Below are positions 52,217-62,036 of a stretch of 64,000 nt of DNA, piece after piece. The stretch comes from CAZRCG01 sp964598565 (lineage in GTDB: Bacteria; Bdellovibrionota; UBA2394). Location: positions 115,371 through 179,370 of the forward strand of contig CAZRCG010000005.1 in the NCBI GenBank assembly GCA_964598565.1, read 5' to 3'. The notes under the pieces were generated by a model that ran no database searches, was not told the DNA's origin, and saw nothing but the letters and a program-made list of their open reading frames with translations. A program made the translations under genes and the position numbers. The number at the start of each line of letters is the position of its first letter. The first letter of the stretch is position 1.

Positions 52217-54987
52217 GAGCGCGCCACAAAATGGACGTCTGCGGTCTTGGCTTCCTCGCTGCTCCGTAAATAAGGCGCCGTGCGAGTCTTCAGTTGAGCC
52301 ACGGCTTCAGGCAGGCCGTGGGCGACAATATGGCCACCCGCCTCGCCAGCGTCTGGGCCCATTTCGATAAGCCAATCAGATGCGCGAAGCACATCGACTT
52401 GGTGTTCGATAACGACGACGGTATTGCCTTGATCGACCAGATCTCGTAGGAGTCGAATCAAAAGGCTCACCTCGCTCATGTGCAATCCGGTGGTGGGTTC
52501 ATCAAGAATATAGAGAAGTCCTTTCTTGCGACGATCGAGCAGTTCCGAAGCGATTTTCATGCGTTGAGATTCACCACCCGACAGAGTTTGGCTACCTTGG
52601 CCTAACAAAAGATAGTCTAAGCCCACGCGCTCCAGCAGCTCAAAGCGCTCCACAAGACCTCGTTGGTCTGAAAAAAATAGTTTAGCTTCTTTGACGGTCA
52701 TCTTAAAAATCTGATCGATCGATTTTCCACGATACAAAGCCTGAAGAACGGGTTTTTTGAAGCGCTTTCCTTCGCAATCATCGCAGGGCAAAAAGAGATC
52801 GTCCAAAAAAAACATTTCTGTTCGTACGACGCCTTCTCCACCGCAGGTTTCGCAGCGCCCTGCATTGACATTGAACGAAAAGTGTTTGGGCTCAAGATGC
52901 AGATGCTTGGCTTGAGTGGTCGCGGCAAACAGACTTCGTACATCGTCGTAAGCGCCAATCATCGTCAGCGGAATACTTCGAGAGCTTCGAGTTGGAGGGC
53001 TTTGGTCTAATAAGACGACACCTTTTAAGTGCTCTGTTCCAAAAATTTTTTCAAAGCGCCCGATAGGCTCCAGAGCGTGATGATAAAGACGGGCCAACGC
53101 ATTGTGGAGGGTCTGGTGAATCAGCGTACTCTTTCCGCTGCCCGACACACCGGCCACGCTGACCAAGCGGTTGAGAGGCACGTGAAGAGTGACGGACTTT
53201 AAATTGTTCTCACAGGCCCCATAAAGGCTGAGACGTTTGGTAGGCTCAGTCAAATTGCGCGTGGGGATCTCGATCTTTTTTTCTCCGCGAATATACTGAG
53301 CCGTAAGCGTTGAAGATTCTAAGAACGCCTTTCGACTCCCTTGAAATACAATGGCCCCTCCGTGTCGACCGCTGCCTGGGCCTAGCTCGATAATCTCCTC
53401 GGCCGCCTCTACCGTGGTGAGATCATGTTCGACCACGACGGCCGTATTTCCAAGAGCAATGAGTTCTCGCAGTGATTGAATCAACCGATCTCGGTCGCTC
53501 GGGTGCAGGCCCACGCTCGGCTCGTCAAGTACGTAGAGAGTTCCAGAGAGCTCGGCGCCCAGTTGGTTGGCGAGATTGATGCGTTGACATTCTCCGCCCG
53601 AGAGCGATTTGGTGAGGCGCTGTAGGGTCAAATAACTGAGACCCATGCGATTAATGAAGCGAAGTCGACCGCCGACCTGGCGAAAGACCTCTTTAGAGAT
53701 TTCTTGCTCAAGCGGCGTCCACTTGCTTTCGTTCAACCATGTTTCAAGCGTGTTCAGGGGTAGTAGGCATAAATCATGTAACGATTTGCCCTTCACCTTA
53801 AACTGTAGGGCTTCCGATCGAAGTCGTGCGCCGTGACATTCGGTACAAAGAAACGCCGACTGATAGCGACGCAGAAAAACCCTTACATGAACTTTGTAGC
53901 GCTTCTTCTCAGCGAGTTTAAAAACTCCGAATACACCTTTGTATTTGCCTGATCCCGAAAGAATTTTTTTCTGATCGGCGACAGAAAGATCTTGCCAGCT
54001 TATGTTTAAGGCAATCTTTTCTTTCTTTGCAAATTCAAGAAGTTTCTTAAGCGCTGGTTTAAGAAAAGGCTTCGTAAACGGTTCGATAGCCCCTTTTTCG
54101 AGCGACAATCGTGCGTTGGGTACGATCAGTTTTTCGTCATATTCGAGTGTGTTTCCAAAGCCCTTACAGTGAGCGCAGGCGCCGAGCGGCGAGTTAAACG
54201 AAAACAAAAGGGGTGTTGGCTTGGGCAACGATTCATCGCAAGCGGCACAGCGAAAGTCAGAGCTAAACTTGAGTAGTTTCTTTGAGTCGACAAGCATCAC
54301 AAAGGCATTGCCTCCGCCTTCGCGAAAGGAGCCCTCGAGAGATTCAATGAGACGATGGCGCTCCCCCGCCGATAAAACCAATCGATCGTAGACAATAAGA
54401 GATTGGGGTTTGAGTTTCTCACTCGGATGATCTTCTAAAGAGAGCGCTTCGGCATCTCGAGAATTTTTGAGACGTCGCAAAAATCCGCGCTCTAAGAGCT
54501 GTTGAGCGCTCGCCTCGGTCGCTAAAGGAAAACCAATATACGCCCTCTGCTCGCCACCAAGGGATGCCATAATTTCTTCCGCCGCACTTTGAGCGGTCTC
54601 GGCCTTAATCTTTTTGTTGCAGCTAGGACAATACGCTTCGGCAATCTTCGAATAGAGCACTCTCAAGTAATCGTAAATTTCGGTAGTCGTTCCTACAGTC
54701 GATCGAGAATTTCGAACAGGATTCGTTTGCTGAAGAGCAATCGAAGGGCAAATATTTTCAATCGAATCTAAATCTGGCCGAGGCAGGCGTTCTAAAAATT
54801 GGCGGGCATAGGTTGAAAGTGATTCGACATAGCGACGATAGCCTTCGGCATAGAGTGTCTCAAACGCAAGGCTACTTTTGCCCGAGCCACTCGGCCCCGT
54901 AATACATACCAACTTTTCGAGCGGTATTTCTAGGGAGAGGTTCTTAAGGTTGTTCTGTCGAACACCATGTAGTTTGATCGAGGGCAT
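52213..54987 (-). CDS. uvrA: Excinuclease ABC subunit A (second copy)
   Basis: 924 residues, normal length. Walker A GPSGSGKSS at 31-39 and a second GVSGSGKST near 612, LSGGECQRINLA and LSGGESQRMKIA signatures, and DEPSVGLHPSD and DEPTTGLHMSE motifs. Zinc pairs CPSC, CAAC, CAHC, CTEC, CETC and CDDC are seen. Compared with the first copy it has a longer insertion domain. Converges with the CbpM-like gene. It may be a UvrA2-type paralogue; sequence alone does not settle it. Confidence 0.95.
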   Translation of the reverse strand: MPSIKLHGVRQNNLKNLSLEIPLEKLVCITGPSGSGKSSLAFETLYAEGYRRYVESLSTYARQFLERLPRPDLDSIENICPSIALQQTNPVRNSRSTVGTTTEIYDYLRVLYSKIAEAYCPSCNKKIKAETAQSAAEEIMASLGGEQRAYIGFPLATEASAQQLLERGFLRRLKNSRDAEALSLEDHPSEKLKPQSLIVYDRLVLSAGERHRLIESLEGSFREGGGNAFVMLVDSKKLLKFSSDFRCAACDESLPKPTPLLFSFNSPLGACAHCKGFGNTLEYDEKLIVPNARLSLEKGAIEPFTKPFLKPALKKLLEFAKKEKIALNISWQDLSVADQKKILSGSGKYKGVFGVFKLAEKKRYKVHVRVFLRRYQSAFLCTECHGARLRSEALQFKVKGKSLHDLCLLPLNTLETWLNESKWTPLEQEISKEVFRQVGGRLRFINRMGLSYLTLQRLTKSLSGGECQRINLANQLGAELSGTLYVLDEPSVGLHPSDRDRLIQSLRELIALGNTAVVVEHDLTTVEAAEEIIELGPGSGRHGGAIVFQGSRKAFLESSTLTAQYIRGEKKIEIPTRNLTEPTKRLSLYGACENNLKSVTLHVPLNRLVSVAGVSGSGKSTLIHQTLHNALARLYHHALEPIGRFEKIFGTEHLKGVVLLDQSPPTRSSRSIPLTMIGAYDDVRSLFAATTQAKHLHLEPKHFSFNVNAGRCETCGGEGVVRTEMFFLDDLFLPCDDCEGKRFKKPVLQALYRGKSIDQIFKMTVKEAKLFFSDQRGLVERFELLERVGLDYLLLGQGSQTLSGGESQRMKIASELLDRRKKGLLYILDEPTTGLHMSEVSLLIRLLRDLVDQGNTVVVIEHQVDVLRASDWLIEMGPDAGEAGGHIVAHGLPEAVAQLKTRTAPYLRSSEEAKTADVHFVARS

Positions 54988-55050
54988 AAAATGTCACTAT
55001 TTTCTTAGCGGAAAGATGTCGACAAGCCCAGAACCAATAAGACAGTTTCG

Positions 55051-55107
55051 GCGTCACAATTCACATTTGTGACGCTCTGACAATTACGGATTGTGACCCG
55101 TAAATTG
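55051..55107. promoter_or_regulatory. Two adjacent hairpins downstream of hepT-mntA
   Basis: GCGTCACAA (55051-55059) pairs with TTGTGACGC (55067-55075), a perfect 9-bp inverted repeat. CAATTACGG (55081-55089) pairs imperfectly with CCGTAAATTG (ending 55107), with one bulge. They could be terminators between uvrA and the TA genes; no T-run follows, so a protein-binding site is also possible. Confidence 0.45.
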
Positions 55108-55122
55108 GGCCTCACAACGAAA

Positions 55123-55142
55123 CCACTTTTCGGATGGGCTCT
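55123..55142 (-). repeat. 20-nt dispersed repeat, copy 2
   Basis: Plus strand CCACTTTTCGGATGGGCTCT, one base different from copy 1. It starts exactly within the stop codon TAA of the mntA-like gene (55142-55144) on the minus strand. Confidence 0.85.
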
Positions 55143-55456
55143 TAGCTTTTGAGTTCGACCATCGTGCTGCGGATAGATTGAAGAAAGGGATCGTCGTCAA
55201 AATCGGATTCTACACAAATTCGAAGGTCGATACGGCGATCACCGATTTCGTGCTTTAAAGACTCAAGAATCTGGTTTTTTTGGCTCTTAATGGGGCGAAT
55301 ATCCTGCGAAGAAGGCAAGATACACAACAAATCGATATCTCCGCCGCGAGTTTCTTCACGAACTCGACTGCCAAAGAGATAGACCTGAGATTCTCGAGGC
55401 AGAAGGCCTTTTAAGGTTTGAATGATCTTGGCCTGGTCTGATTTCTTTAATCTCAT
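55142..55456 (-). CDS. mntA: MntA-like nucleotidyltransferase antitoxin
   Basis: 104 residues of minimal nucleotidyltransferase fold with GS (29-30) and D-x-D (40 and 42; GSRVREETRGGDID). Members of this family add AMP to a tyrosine of HepT, silencing the toxin. It overlaps the hepT-like gene by four bases, the type VII arrangement. Short for the family but all three catalytic residues are seen. Confidence 0.88.
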   Translation of the reverse strand: MRLKKSDQAKIIQTLKGLLPRESQVYLFGSRVREETRGGDIDLLCILPSSQDIRPIKSQKNQILESLKHEIGDRRIDLRICVESDFDDDPFLQSIRSTMVELKS

Positions 55457-55881
55457 CCTAAAAGCTTTTCAATATCCAAAACCTCTGGAGCAGCCTTTCG
55501 GATGGACTCCAAGAATTCAGCCAAATCTTCTTCGGCGTAATCGTGAGCGGCTGAATTTCGAAAGCCTCTCAGTTCCATCCATCGGTCGGCAGACGCAATC
55601 CATCGCTTCTTTTCGGCGTGATCCACACAATCTCGCAGAGTACCGTCAAATCCAGGATCGTCTTCTAAAACTCTCGCCTTTAAGTACTTGGTTAAAAAAA
55701 TATCGACGACTCCAGCGAATCGAGCCGTAAACGATTCCCAGGTCTCTAGGCTTTCCTCATCATCATCAATTCCACTTACCGGTAGTTTTTCAACTTTCCG
55801 CAAACTATGCGTCAAATGCTTGAGAGCCTTCTTCAGTTGTCTACTGTAAACGCTTATCAATGCCTGATTGGAGGGAGTCAT
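55453..55881 (-). CDS. hepT: HepT-like HEPN toxin
   Basis: 142 residues, helical, with the HEPN signature RNSAAHDY at 108-115, fitting R-x4-H-x-Y in which R and H cut RNA and Tyr is the AMP target. A variable acidic loop is at ~35-46. Precedes mntA with a 4-base overlap. The pair may protect against phage or act in stress; its specific trigger is unknown. Confidence 0.88.
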   Translation of the reverse strand: MTPSNQALISVYSRQLKKALKHLTHSLRKVEKLPVSGIDDDEESLETWESFTARFAGVVDIFLTKYLKARVLEDDPGFDGTLRDCVDHAEKKRWIASADRWMELRGFRNSAAHDYAEEDLAEFLESIRKAAPEVLDIEKLLG

Positions 55882-55992
55882 ACTGCGAATAAGATTAGAC
55901 GATAGAGGGTCGGTGATGACACAGCTATTTTCTTGTTTATACGCCCTATGCCGCGGTGCCGAAGGGCTCTTTGCATTATAATAGAGAAGTCT

Positions 55993-56934
55993 ATGTCTCT
56001 CGCTCTCTTGATGGAATATTTTTGGCTCTTTCTTGGTTTGGGGGCCTCAGGCTACCTTGGCTATCAGTTGGTTCATAATCTGTTTCCTGACAGTGAGTTG
56101 CTGGCCGCCCAGCAGCGCCTGGGGGTGGAAGTCGCCTCCCGACAATACCGCCACTGGATATTAGGCATGCTGGCGCCTTTTTATCGGTTGCTGGTACCCC
56201 GTATTCAGCAAATTAAAATGCCCGACTACCGCAGAAAAATGAAATCGAAGTTCATCGCGGCGGCCGTCGATGATCAATTTGATGCTGATGAATTTGTAGG
56301 TCTTAAAATTATTTCATCGCTGGTATTTTGTGGGTTTGGACTTCTGTTTCTGATGCAGTTTGGCTCGGCACCGTCGCTGCTGAAAGCACTGGCGTTGATG
56401 ATTGCTGGGTTTTTTATTCCTGACTATGCGATTTACGATATTGTGAAGCGACGACAGAAATCGATTTTGCGACAATTGCCCGGCGTCTTGGATTTGCTGA
56501 CTCTTTCGGTCGAAGCGGCGGGCCTTGATTTTATGGCCGCAATTTCTCGCGTGATTTACTTCGCGAAAGAAGGGCCGCTTAAAGATGAATTTTCGCAAAT
56601 GCTGAAGGAGCTTCAACTCGGCACGGGTCGCGCTGAGGCGCTCAGAAATTTGGCGGACCGAGTACAGTTGCAGGAGCTGTCATCGTTCGCGACCATTTTG
56701 ATTCAGGCCGATCAGATGGGAACTCCCATTGGGCCCGTTCTAAGAGCGCAGAGCGATCAACTCAGAAGCGATCGTTTTCAAAAAGCGGAGCGCGAAGGCG
56801 CGAAGGCGACTCAAAAGCTTCTCATTCCACTGATCGTCTGTATTTTTCCTGCCGTTTTTATTGTGATCTTAGGACCGATGATCTGCGATATCGTTTACAA
56901 TCAACCTTGGTTTCAGAATATTTTTGGTGGCTAA
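55993..56934 (+). CDS. tadC: TadC-like type II/IV secretion F-family inner-membrane protein
   Basis: 313 residues from ATG 55993 (MSLALLMEYFWLFLGLGA); a TTG at 55933 adds 20 poor residues. Membrane helices at ~7-28, ~100-125, ~130-150 and ~275-305. The GspF/T2SSF domain with LPGVLDLLTLSVEAAGLDFM and AILIQADQMGTPIGPVLRAQ is typical of TadC. It is an inner-membrane platform of the Tad (Flp) pilus. No tadA or tadB is beside it: the neighbour is a toxin-antitoxin pair. Confidence 0.88.
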   Translation: MSLALLMEYFWLFLGLGASGYLGYQLVHNLFPDSELLAAQQRLGVEVASRQYRHWILGMLAPFYRLLVPRIQQIKMPDYRRKMKSKFIAAAVDDQFDADEFVGLKIISSLVFCGFGLLFLMQFGSAPSLLKALALMIAGFFIPDYAIYDIVKRRQKSILRQLPGVLDLLTLSVEAAGLDFMAAISRVIYFAKEGPLKDEFSQMLKELQLGTGRAEALRNLADRVQLQELSSFATILIQADQMGTPIGPVLRAQSDQLRSDRFQKAEREGAKATQKLLIPLIVCIFPAVFIVILGPMICDIVYNQPWFQNIFGG

Positions 56935-57311
56935 TGCTCACCTGTCTACGGAGCGATACGATTTTGGCAAAGCGGGTTGAAGAGATGACGACGTCGGCCC
57001 AGCGTGCCAGGGGTCTTCTCAAATTTTCCGAGGCGCCAAGCGACTATGCGGCCGTTTTTTCGCTCCCTTTTATGGGATTCTTCCCCACCATTCATACGTG
57101 GGGTATGAAGTTTTCAATTCATATTGTTTTTTGTGATCGCCGCAGAATAGTTCAAGCGATTTACCCGAATACTCCTCCCAAGCGAATTGTCGTGCCATTT
57201 CGATTTATCTTGGGGGGCATTGCCTATGTGATTGAAATTCCGCAGGGCCCTTTGTCTGCTAACGTTCTGTCTCTTGCCATTGGAGACGAGCTTGCGTGGG
57301 GAGGCTCATGA
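56934..57311 (+). CDS. DUF192 family protein
   Basis: 125 residues, beginning MLTCLRSDTILAKRVEEM after a TAATG overlap with tadC. The DUF192 pattern AQRARGLLKF then FFPTIHTWGMKFSIHIVFCD and VVPF is seen. Function not established; often near secretion or competence genes. Here it lies within the tadC-FHA operon (4-base overlap with the next gene). Confidence 0.8.
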   Translation: MLTCLRSDTILAKRVEEMTTSAQRARGLLKFSEAPSDYAAVFSLPFMGFFPTIHTWGMKFSIHIVFCDRRRIVQAIYPNTPPKRIVVPFRFILGGIAYVIEIPQGPLSANVLSLAIGDELAWGGS

Positions 57312-58819
57312 GAATTCTCTGTGTAAAGGGTCCGGCCAAAGGTCAAAGTTTTGAAATTGAAGATGGCCTGCGCTTTGGTCGTGAAAAGGGCGATGAGCCT
57401 TTTCTTTTGCTTCGCTCGTCGTCGGTGTCTCGTCAGCATGGAGAGTTTTTTGTTTCATCCGATGCAGCCGTAGGCATTCGAGACCTAGGAAGCTCGAACG
57501 GCATTCGAGTGAATCGCCTTCGAATTAAAGAGGCGTTTCTTAAGTCGAATGATTTGGTTCAGGTGGGAGAATTCACGTTTCGTTGTGTGAATGAAGAGAG
57601 TGAAGTGTCGGCGACAAATTCTGAGGCTGATCACGATTCTGTTCACGAAGCAGCTCTCTCCCATTCTTCGAGCAAGCCTCAGAACCAACTCGCGGGCCGA
57701 GTGACGAGTGGGGTGGCAGCGCTGTGGCAGCGATTCGAATCGCTCGATTTTCGCATGCGTGCCTTAATTCTTTTTGCCCTCATGGCCATGTTGATTCACG
57801 GTCTTATCGTGTTGCCGCTGCTTAGTGAGGCGAAGACTTCGCTTTATTCCCAAGCGTTTCAATCGGCCTCGCGAGCCGCGAGAAACTTGGGCGATCGCAA
57901 CAAGCGAGAGCTTGCCGAAGGCTCGCATTTTCTTTTGGATTGTGAATTTTTAAAGCAAGCCCCCGGCGTTCGAGCCGCGCAGTTACTCGACAGTCAGGGC
58001 AAGGTGGTATGCCCGGTGGGGTCCGCCAAACCGTCGGACGATTTGATGGAAATTGCATTGTATCAGGGGGATGCTGCCGACAACTGCGACTATCGAATAT
58101 TAGAGCTTGGTGCCGAGACCTGCGATTTCGTCGTTCCTGTTAGAGAATGGCGCGATGATCCTGGCCAGTATTTGACGGTGGGTGTTGCGCGTTTGACTTA
58201 TGAGCCTTCCGAAGCCCGCCAGAGTATGCAAAGTTTGCAGGCTTTAGCGCTCAAAAGCTTCTTCTTCTCGATGGGGCTTCTAGGCCTTCTGTGGGTCGTT
58301 TTAATGGTTTGGATTCGCAAAGGAGTGACTCAGGTGACCGAAGGGGTATCGTTGGCCATTTCTGGGACTGTGCAAAGCCTTGCACCGCCGGCATCTTTTG
58401 CGGCCTTTGAGCCCCTTGTGCAAGAGATGAATCGATTATTAGCTAAGGGAAATCAAAGCATTAGCTCGAACGTCGCCAGCGGGCCATCGGAGGCAAGCTT
58501 CTTGCAAGCTCTCTTTCAGCAGGTAGTGCTGATGGAGGATAGACCCGTGATGGTGGTAGATCGAGATAATCATTTTCTGGCAGGTTCTGAGGCGTTAGCC
58601 GAGATCATTCCTGTCAATCTCGAGCACCCCCATGCTCATATCACGGAAGTGATTGGAGATTCGCATCTTCAAGGTGAGCTCATGGGTCTGTTGAACGATC
58701 TGAGTCAATCGAGTGAGGTCATAGAACGAGCTCTTTCGATGTCTGACCGAATCGTTCAAGTGCGAGGCATGCCATTATTCCTGAACGAGGAATATGTGGC
58801 GTCTCTTTTGATGCTCTAA
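57308..58819 (+). CDS. FHA-domain membrane protein 1
   Basis: 503 residues. N-terminal FHA domain (~1-80) with GR (24-25), SRQHG (41-45) and SSNG (62-65), the phosphothreonine-binding set. Membrane helices at ~148-168 and ~315-335 enclose a periplasmic region (~170-310) that may sense ligands. C-terminal cytosolic part (~385-503) has MVVDRDNHFLAGSEALAEII, PAS-like. Co-transcribed with tadC and DUF192. Suggests a signal transducer with phosphothreonine docking. Confidence 0.85.
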   Translation: MRILCVKGPAKGQSFEIEDGLRFGREKGDEPFLLLRSSSVSRQHGEFFVSSDAAVGIRDLGSSNGIRVNRLRIKEAFLKSNDLVQVGEFTFRCVNEESEVSATNSEADHDSVHEAALSHSSSKPQNQLAGRVTSGVAALWQRFESLDFRMRALILFALMAMLIHGLIVLPLLSEAKTSLYSQAFQSASRAARNLGDRNKRELAEGSHFLLDCEFLKQAPGVRAAQLLDSQGKVVCPVGSAKPSDDLMEIALYQGDAADNCDYRILELGAETCDFVVPVREWRDDPGQYLTVGVARLTYEPSEARQSMQSLQALALKSFFFSMGLLGLLWVVLMVWIRKGVTQVTEGVSLAISGTVQSLAPPASFAAFEPLVQEMNRLLAKGNQSISSNVASGPSEASFLQALFQQVVLMEDRPVMVVDRDNHFLAGSEALAEIIPVNLEHPHAHITEVIGDSHLQGELMGLLNDLSQSSEVIERALSMSDRIVQVRGMPLFLNEEYVASLLML

Positions 58820-58845
58820 ATCCACAGCAAAACCGAGGAGGTTGA

Positions 58846-59784
58846 ATGGGTCAACCAATTCGAGGTATGAACAGTCGAGTCTTAACGACAGGTGCTCGCT
58901 TGCGAAGCAGTGCTATGGATTTTGTGAAGACTCAATTTGAAACAAAAATTGCATCCGAGCTGTGGTTAAATATCGCCGGCAAAGATTATCGCCTTGTAGG
59001 CAAGATGATTCGTATAGGTCGAGCGCCTGATAACGATATCGTGATCGATCACAAAAGTGTCTCGCGCTACCATGCGCTGCTCACACTAAAAGATGGCCAA
59101 GCCACTCTCGAAGATCTCAAGTCTCGCAACGGCATTGTCGTCAACGGTAGCGTGATGGATAGAGCAGAGCTTTGCGACAGCGACGCCATTAAAATTGGGG
59201 ATCTCGTCGGGCTCTTTTTTATTCGTCATCGAAAAACCACTGAATCAAAAGCCGCAAAAAAACTAACCGACAATATTATGCAGTGGTTTGGAAGTGGCAC
59301 CAGCTTAGTGGCTAGATTTCAGGCGCTCGAATCGCCTCAAAAAAAGAAAGTGGTTGCAGCGGCCGTTATTAGCCTGGGTCTCTTAGGACTAATCGTAAGC
59401 TCGGGCAATCAGAGCACATCGTCTCTGGAGGCCGATATGTCGTCGCCTCATGCGGCATTGGCGTCTGTGGAGTTTGATCGAAAAGCATTCGAGCGCTGTC
59501 TCGAGCGAGAAGATCTTGGCAACTTTCGACAAGCCTATGAGTGTTTTCGAAAATTACCTCCCGCCGCCGAAGTGCAGGGTGCTCTCGCTCGGGTGATCAA
59601 GCGACAGAGTGATTTGGTGGAACAACGATTTAAAGAAGGTACCCGAGCCTTTGAGAACTACTACTACGATATTGCGATTCTTAAATGGCAAGAGGTTCTC
59701 TTGGTGGCTTCTGACGATTCAGAGTATCGCACCAAATCGATGGCGGGCATTGAGAAAGCTGAAGAGAGAAAGAAACTTCGCTAA
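58846..59784 (+). CDS. FHA-domain membrane protein 2
   Basis: 312 residues; strong GAGGAGG before ATG 58846. FHA domain (~38-125) with IGRAPDNDIVIDHKSVSRYH and NG (95-96). One membrane helix at ~168-187, and a helical C-terminal domain (~215-312) with TPR-like lengths (FRQAYECFRKLPPAAEVQGA). Ends two bases before the next FHA gene. Confidence 0.87.
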   Translation: MGQPIRGMNSRVLTTGARLRSSAMDFVKTQFETKIASELWLNIAGKDYRLVGKMIRIGRAPDNDIVIDHKSVSRYHALLTLKDGQATLEDLKSRNGIVVNGSVMDRAELCDSDAIKIGDLVGLFFIRHRKTTESKAAKKLTDNIMQWFGSGTSLVARFQALESPQKKKVVAAAVISLGLLGLIVSSGNQSTSSLEADMSSPHAALASVEFDRKAFERCLEREDLGNFRQAYECFRKLPPAAEVQGALARVIKRQSDLVEQRFKEGTRAFENYYYDIAILKWQEVLLVASDDSEYRTKSMAGIEKAEERKKLR

Positions 59785-59786
59785 TT

Positions 59787-61991
59787 ATGAGTAACCACCA
59801 GTCATTTTTAGAACTGATCGGCCTAGACCATAAGGCTGCGGAATCATCGGATCATGTCGATGGTGATTTTGTTAACGAGGTCTTTGCCGATGAGGTGGTC
59901 GATGAGCCCGCAAAAGAAGAGGCGACCGAGGTTTATACGCTCACTCGAAATGAGATGGTTGAAATAACCCAGCAGCTTACATCCACCCAGCGCTATACAT
60001 CGGTACATCCTATTTCGGAATCTCGTGTTTCGGAGCCTCTTGTTGAGGCCAATCTTACGGACGAAGTGAGTTCTGAGACTGACGACGCCGCCGCCGTCAA
60101 CGAGGAGAATCCCGACGAAGCAACGTCATACGAGAACAGCTCTTACGAAAAGACCTCTTACGAAAGTACCGAGCGAGTCGAGCCTACCGTGTGCGCAGAT
60201 AACTCAGCGAGCGTTGACTTAGGCGATTGTACCGCGATAGATCAAGCCCTCGAGGAGGGGAGTCACGGTGAAGATGAAGCACCCCAAACCGAAAATAAAA
60301 CTGCGCACTTTGATTATACGAACGACGAACAGGCCGGGGGCCGCATCGTGGTTCTTGATGGCAACGTGAATGCGCGAGCCTTTCATTTAGGCCACCTGCC
60401 CCTTCGATTGGGAAGAGACACGAAGAACGAAGTTATTATTGATGATTCGAATGTCTCTCGATTTCATGCTGAAATTCAAGAGTCTGCCGATGGCGTCAAG
60501 ATTGTCGACCTTCAGAGCACCAACGGCATTAAAGTGAATGGCAAGCTCGAGCGAGAATCTCTACTGAAAGCCCACGATATTGTTCAAGTGGGCGACGCCC
60601 TTTTTGAGTTTTTGCCCGATGGCGTACTGTCTAAGGGTTTGCCTCAGTCGTCGGTGATGGCTGATACAGCGTCTGCAGCGCCAACACCTCGAAAGAAAAA
60701 ATCTCGTTTGTTTTTGGTGGTGGCGCTCTTAGCGGTCGCCGGCGCGCTAGCGCTATATAGTCAGAAAGAGGCCGTCACATCGTCTGCCGTGGCCCTCGTG
60801 GGTCAGAAGGTGTCTCAAGAATTAACACAGCTCAAAGATATTTTAGAATCAGAGGCTCAAACGAAAATCGATCAGCTTTCTCCTGACGAGGCCAAAGCCC
60901 TCTTCATGAATAAAATTGAAAATAGTGCGGTACTCGAGCTTCTTCCTGAAAATCAGCGTGAGATGATAGCGAATCTTCCAGGCGCCATTGTGCAAGTGGT
61001 TCTTGATGATCCGACATTAGTAGAAAAAATTGCAACGCTAACAAGTGATCCTTCTAAGATTGAAGCGGTCTTAAGCGATAAATTAAATGAGCTTATTGCT
61101 GCCAAGCGCTACCGTTTGGCGCTCGGCTTAGCGAAGCTGTTTAGTGAAACTCATCCCGAAGATAAAAACTATCGTGACCTAGTAGAACAGCTCGAGAAAG
61201 TGTCAAAACAAGAAGGCCGTTTGCAATCGACCGACGAGTTAAGTGACGATGAAAAGCAGTTTGCACAGTCGATCGAAAAAATTGAAACCTACTATCAGTC
61301 GATTCTTGATACCCGAGATTCTCAGGCAGCGCTCAACCACGCGCGCACAGTTCAAGAAAAGCTTTTAGAAGTGATTAAGATCGCCCCCTTTTTAGAGACG
61401 GTCGCTCGAGCAGAGCTCGAGAAGTGGGAGGGGCGAATTGTTCAGCTCGAGCTTAAACTACGAGATGCGACCGCCAAGGTAGAAAGAGAAAAGGCTGTGG
61501 ACTTAGAAGAAGGTCGGGCGCTTGAAGAAATTAGTCTTCTTTTAAACTTGGGAGAAGCCGGTAAAGCCTATGAAGCGATTCAAAGTTTCTTGTCGAAGCA
61601 TGCAAAATCATCTCGAGTGCCCGAGGTGAAAGGTAAGCTCTTAGAGCTCAATCAAATGCTCGATCAAACATTTGCCGCCACTAAAATCGAAGTCGAGCGA
61701 AGTTTGCAGACGCAGACCTACGAGCAAGCCTGGAAGCAATTATATCTCTTTAGTGATATGGCACCTCATTACAGCGGTGCAAAAGAATTAAAAGCGCAGA
61801 TTGCCAAAGTCACCACACCCAAGGCGACGCAGTTCTACAATCAGGCAAGAGTCTACGAATTTGAGGCCGATGATCTGATGGCGGCAGAGCAATATTATAA
61901 GAGATCGTTTGAGACGGCCGACCCACGCAGCGAGCTCGCCCAAAAGGCCGATCGAAGGCTCGCCGATGTTCGACGTAAGCTGGTTCGCTAA
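59787..61991 (+). CDS. FHA-domain membrane protein 3 with long coiled-coil/TPR tail
   Basis: 734 residues. N-terminal ~180 residues are acidic and low-complexity (with a YENSSYEKTSYEST repeat near 112-125). FHA domain near 187-275 (GRDTKNEVIIDDSNVSRFHA, then STNG). One membrane helix near 306-326. The C-terminal 400 residues are helical with several TPR-like units (e.g. ARVYEFEADDLMAAEQYYKR). Third FHA gene of the cluster. Confidence 0.85.
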   Translation: MSNHQSFLELIGLDHKAAESSDHVDGDFVNEVFADEVVDEPAKEEATEVYTLTRNEMVEITQQLTSTQRYTSVHPISESRVSEPLVEANLTDEVSSETDDAAAVNEENPDEATSYENSSYEKTSYESTERVEPTVCADNSASVDLGDCTAIDQALEEGSHGEDEAPQTENKTAHFDYTNDEQAGGRIVVLDGNVNARAFHLGHLPLRLGRDTKNEVIIDDSNVSRFHAEIQESADGVKIVDLQSTNGIKVNGKLERESLLKAHDIVQVGDALFEFLPDGVLSKGLPQSSVMADTASAAPTPRKKKSRLFLVVALLAVAGALALYSQKEAVTSSAVALVGQKVSQELTQLKDILESEAQTKIDQLSPDEAKALFMNKIENSAVLELLPENQREMIANLPGAIVQVVLDDPTLVEKIATLTSDPSKIEAVLSDKLNELIAAKRYRLALGLAKLFSETHPEDKNYRDLVEQLEKVSKQEGRLQSTDELSDDEKQFAQSIEKIETYYQSILDTRDSQAALNHARTVQEKLLEVIKIAPFLETVARAELEKWEGRIVQLELKLRDATAKVEREKAVDLEEGRALEEISLLLNLGEAGKAYEAIQSFLSKHAKSSRVPEVKGKLLELNQMLDQTFAATKIEVERSLQTQTYEQAWKQLYLFSDMAPHYSGAKELKAQIAKVTTPKATQFYNQARVYEFEADDLMAAEQYYKRSFETADPRSELAQKADRRLADVRRKLVR

Positions 61992-62036
61992 GCGATTCTA
62001 GGTAACGCTTATTTAGAGCCTAGCCAAAATAGATAG

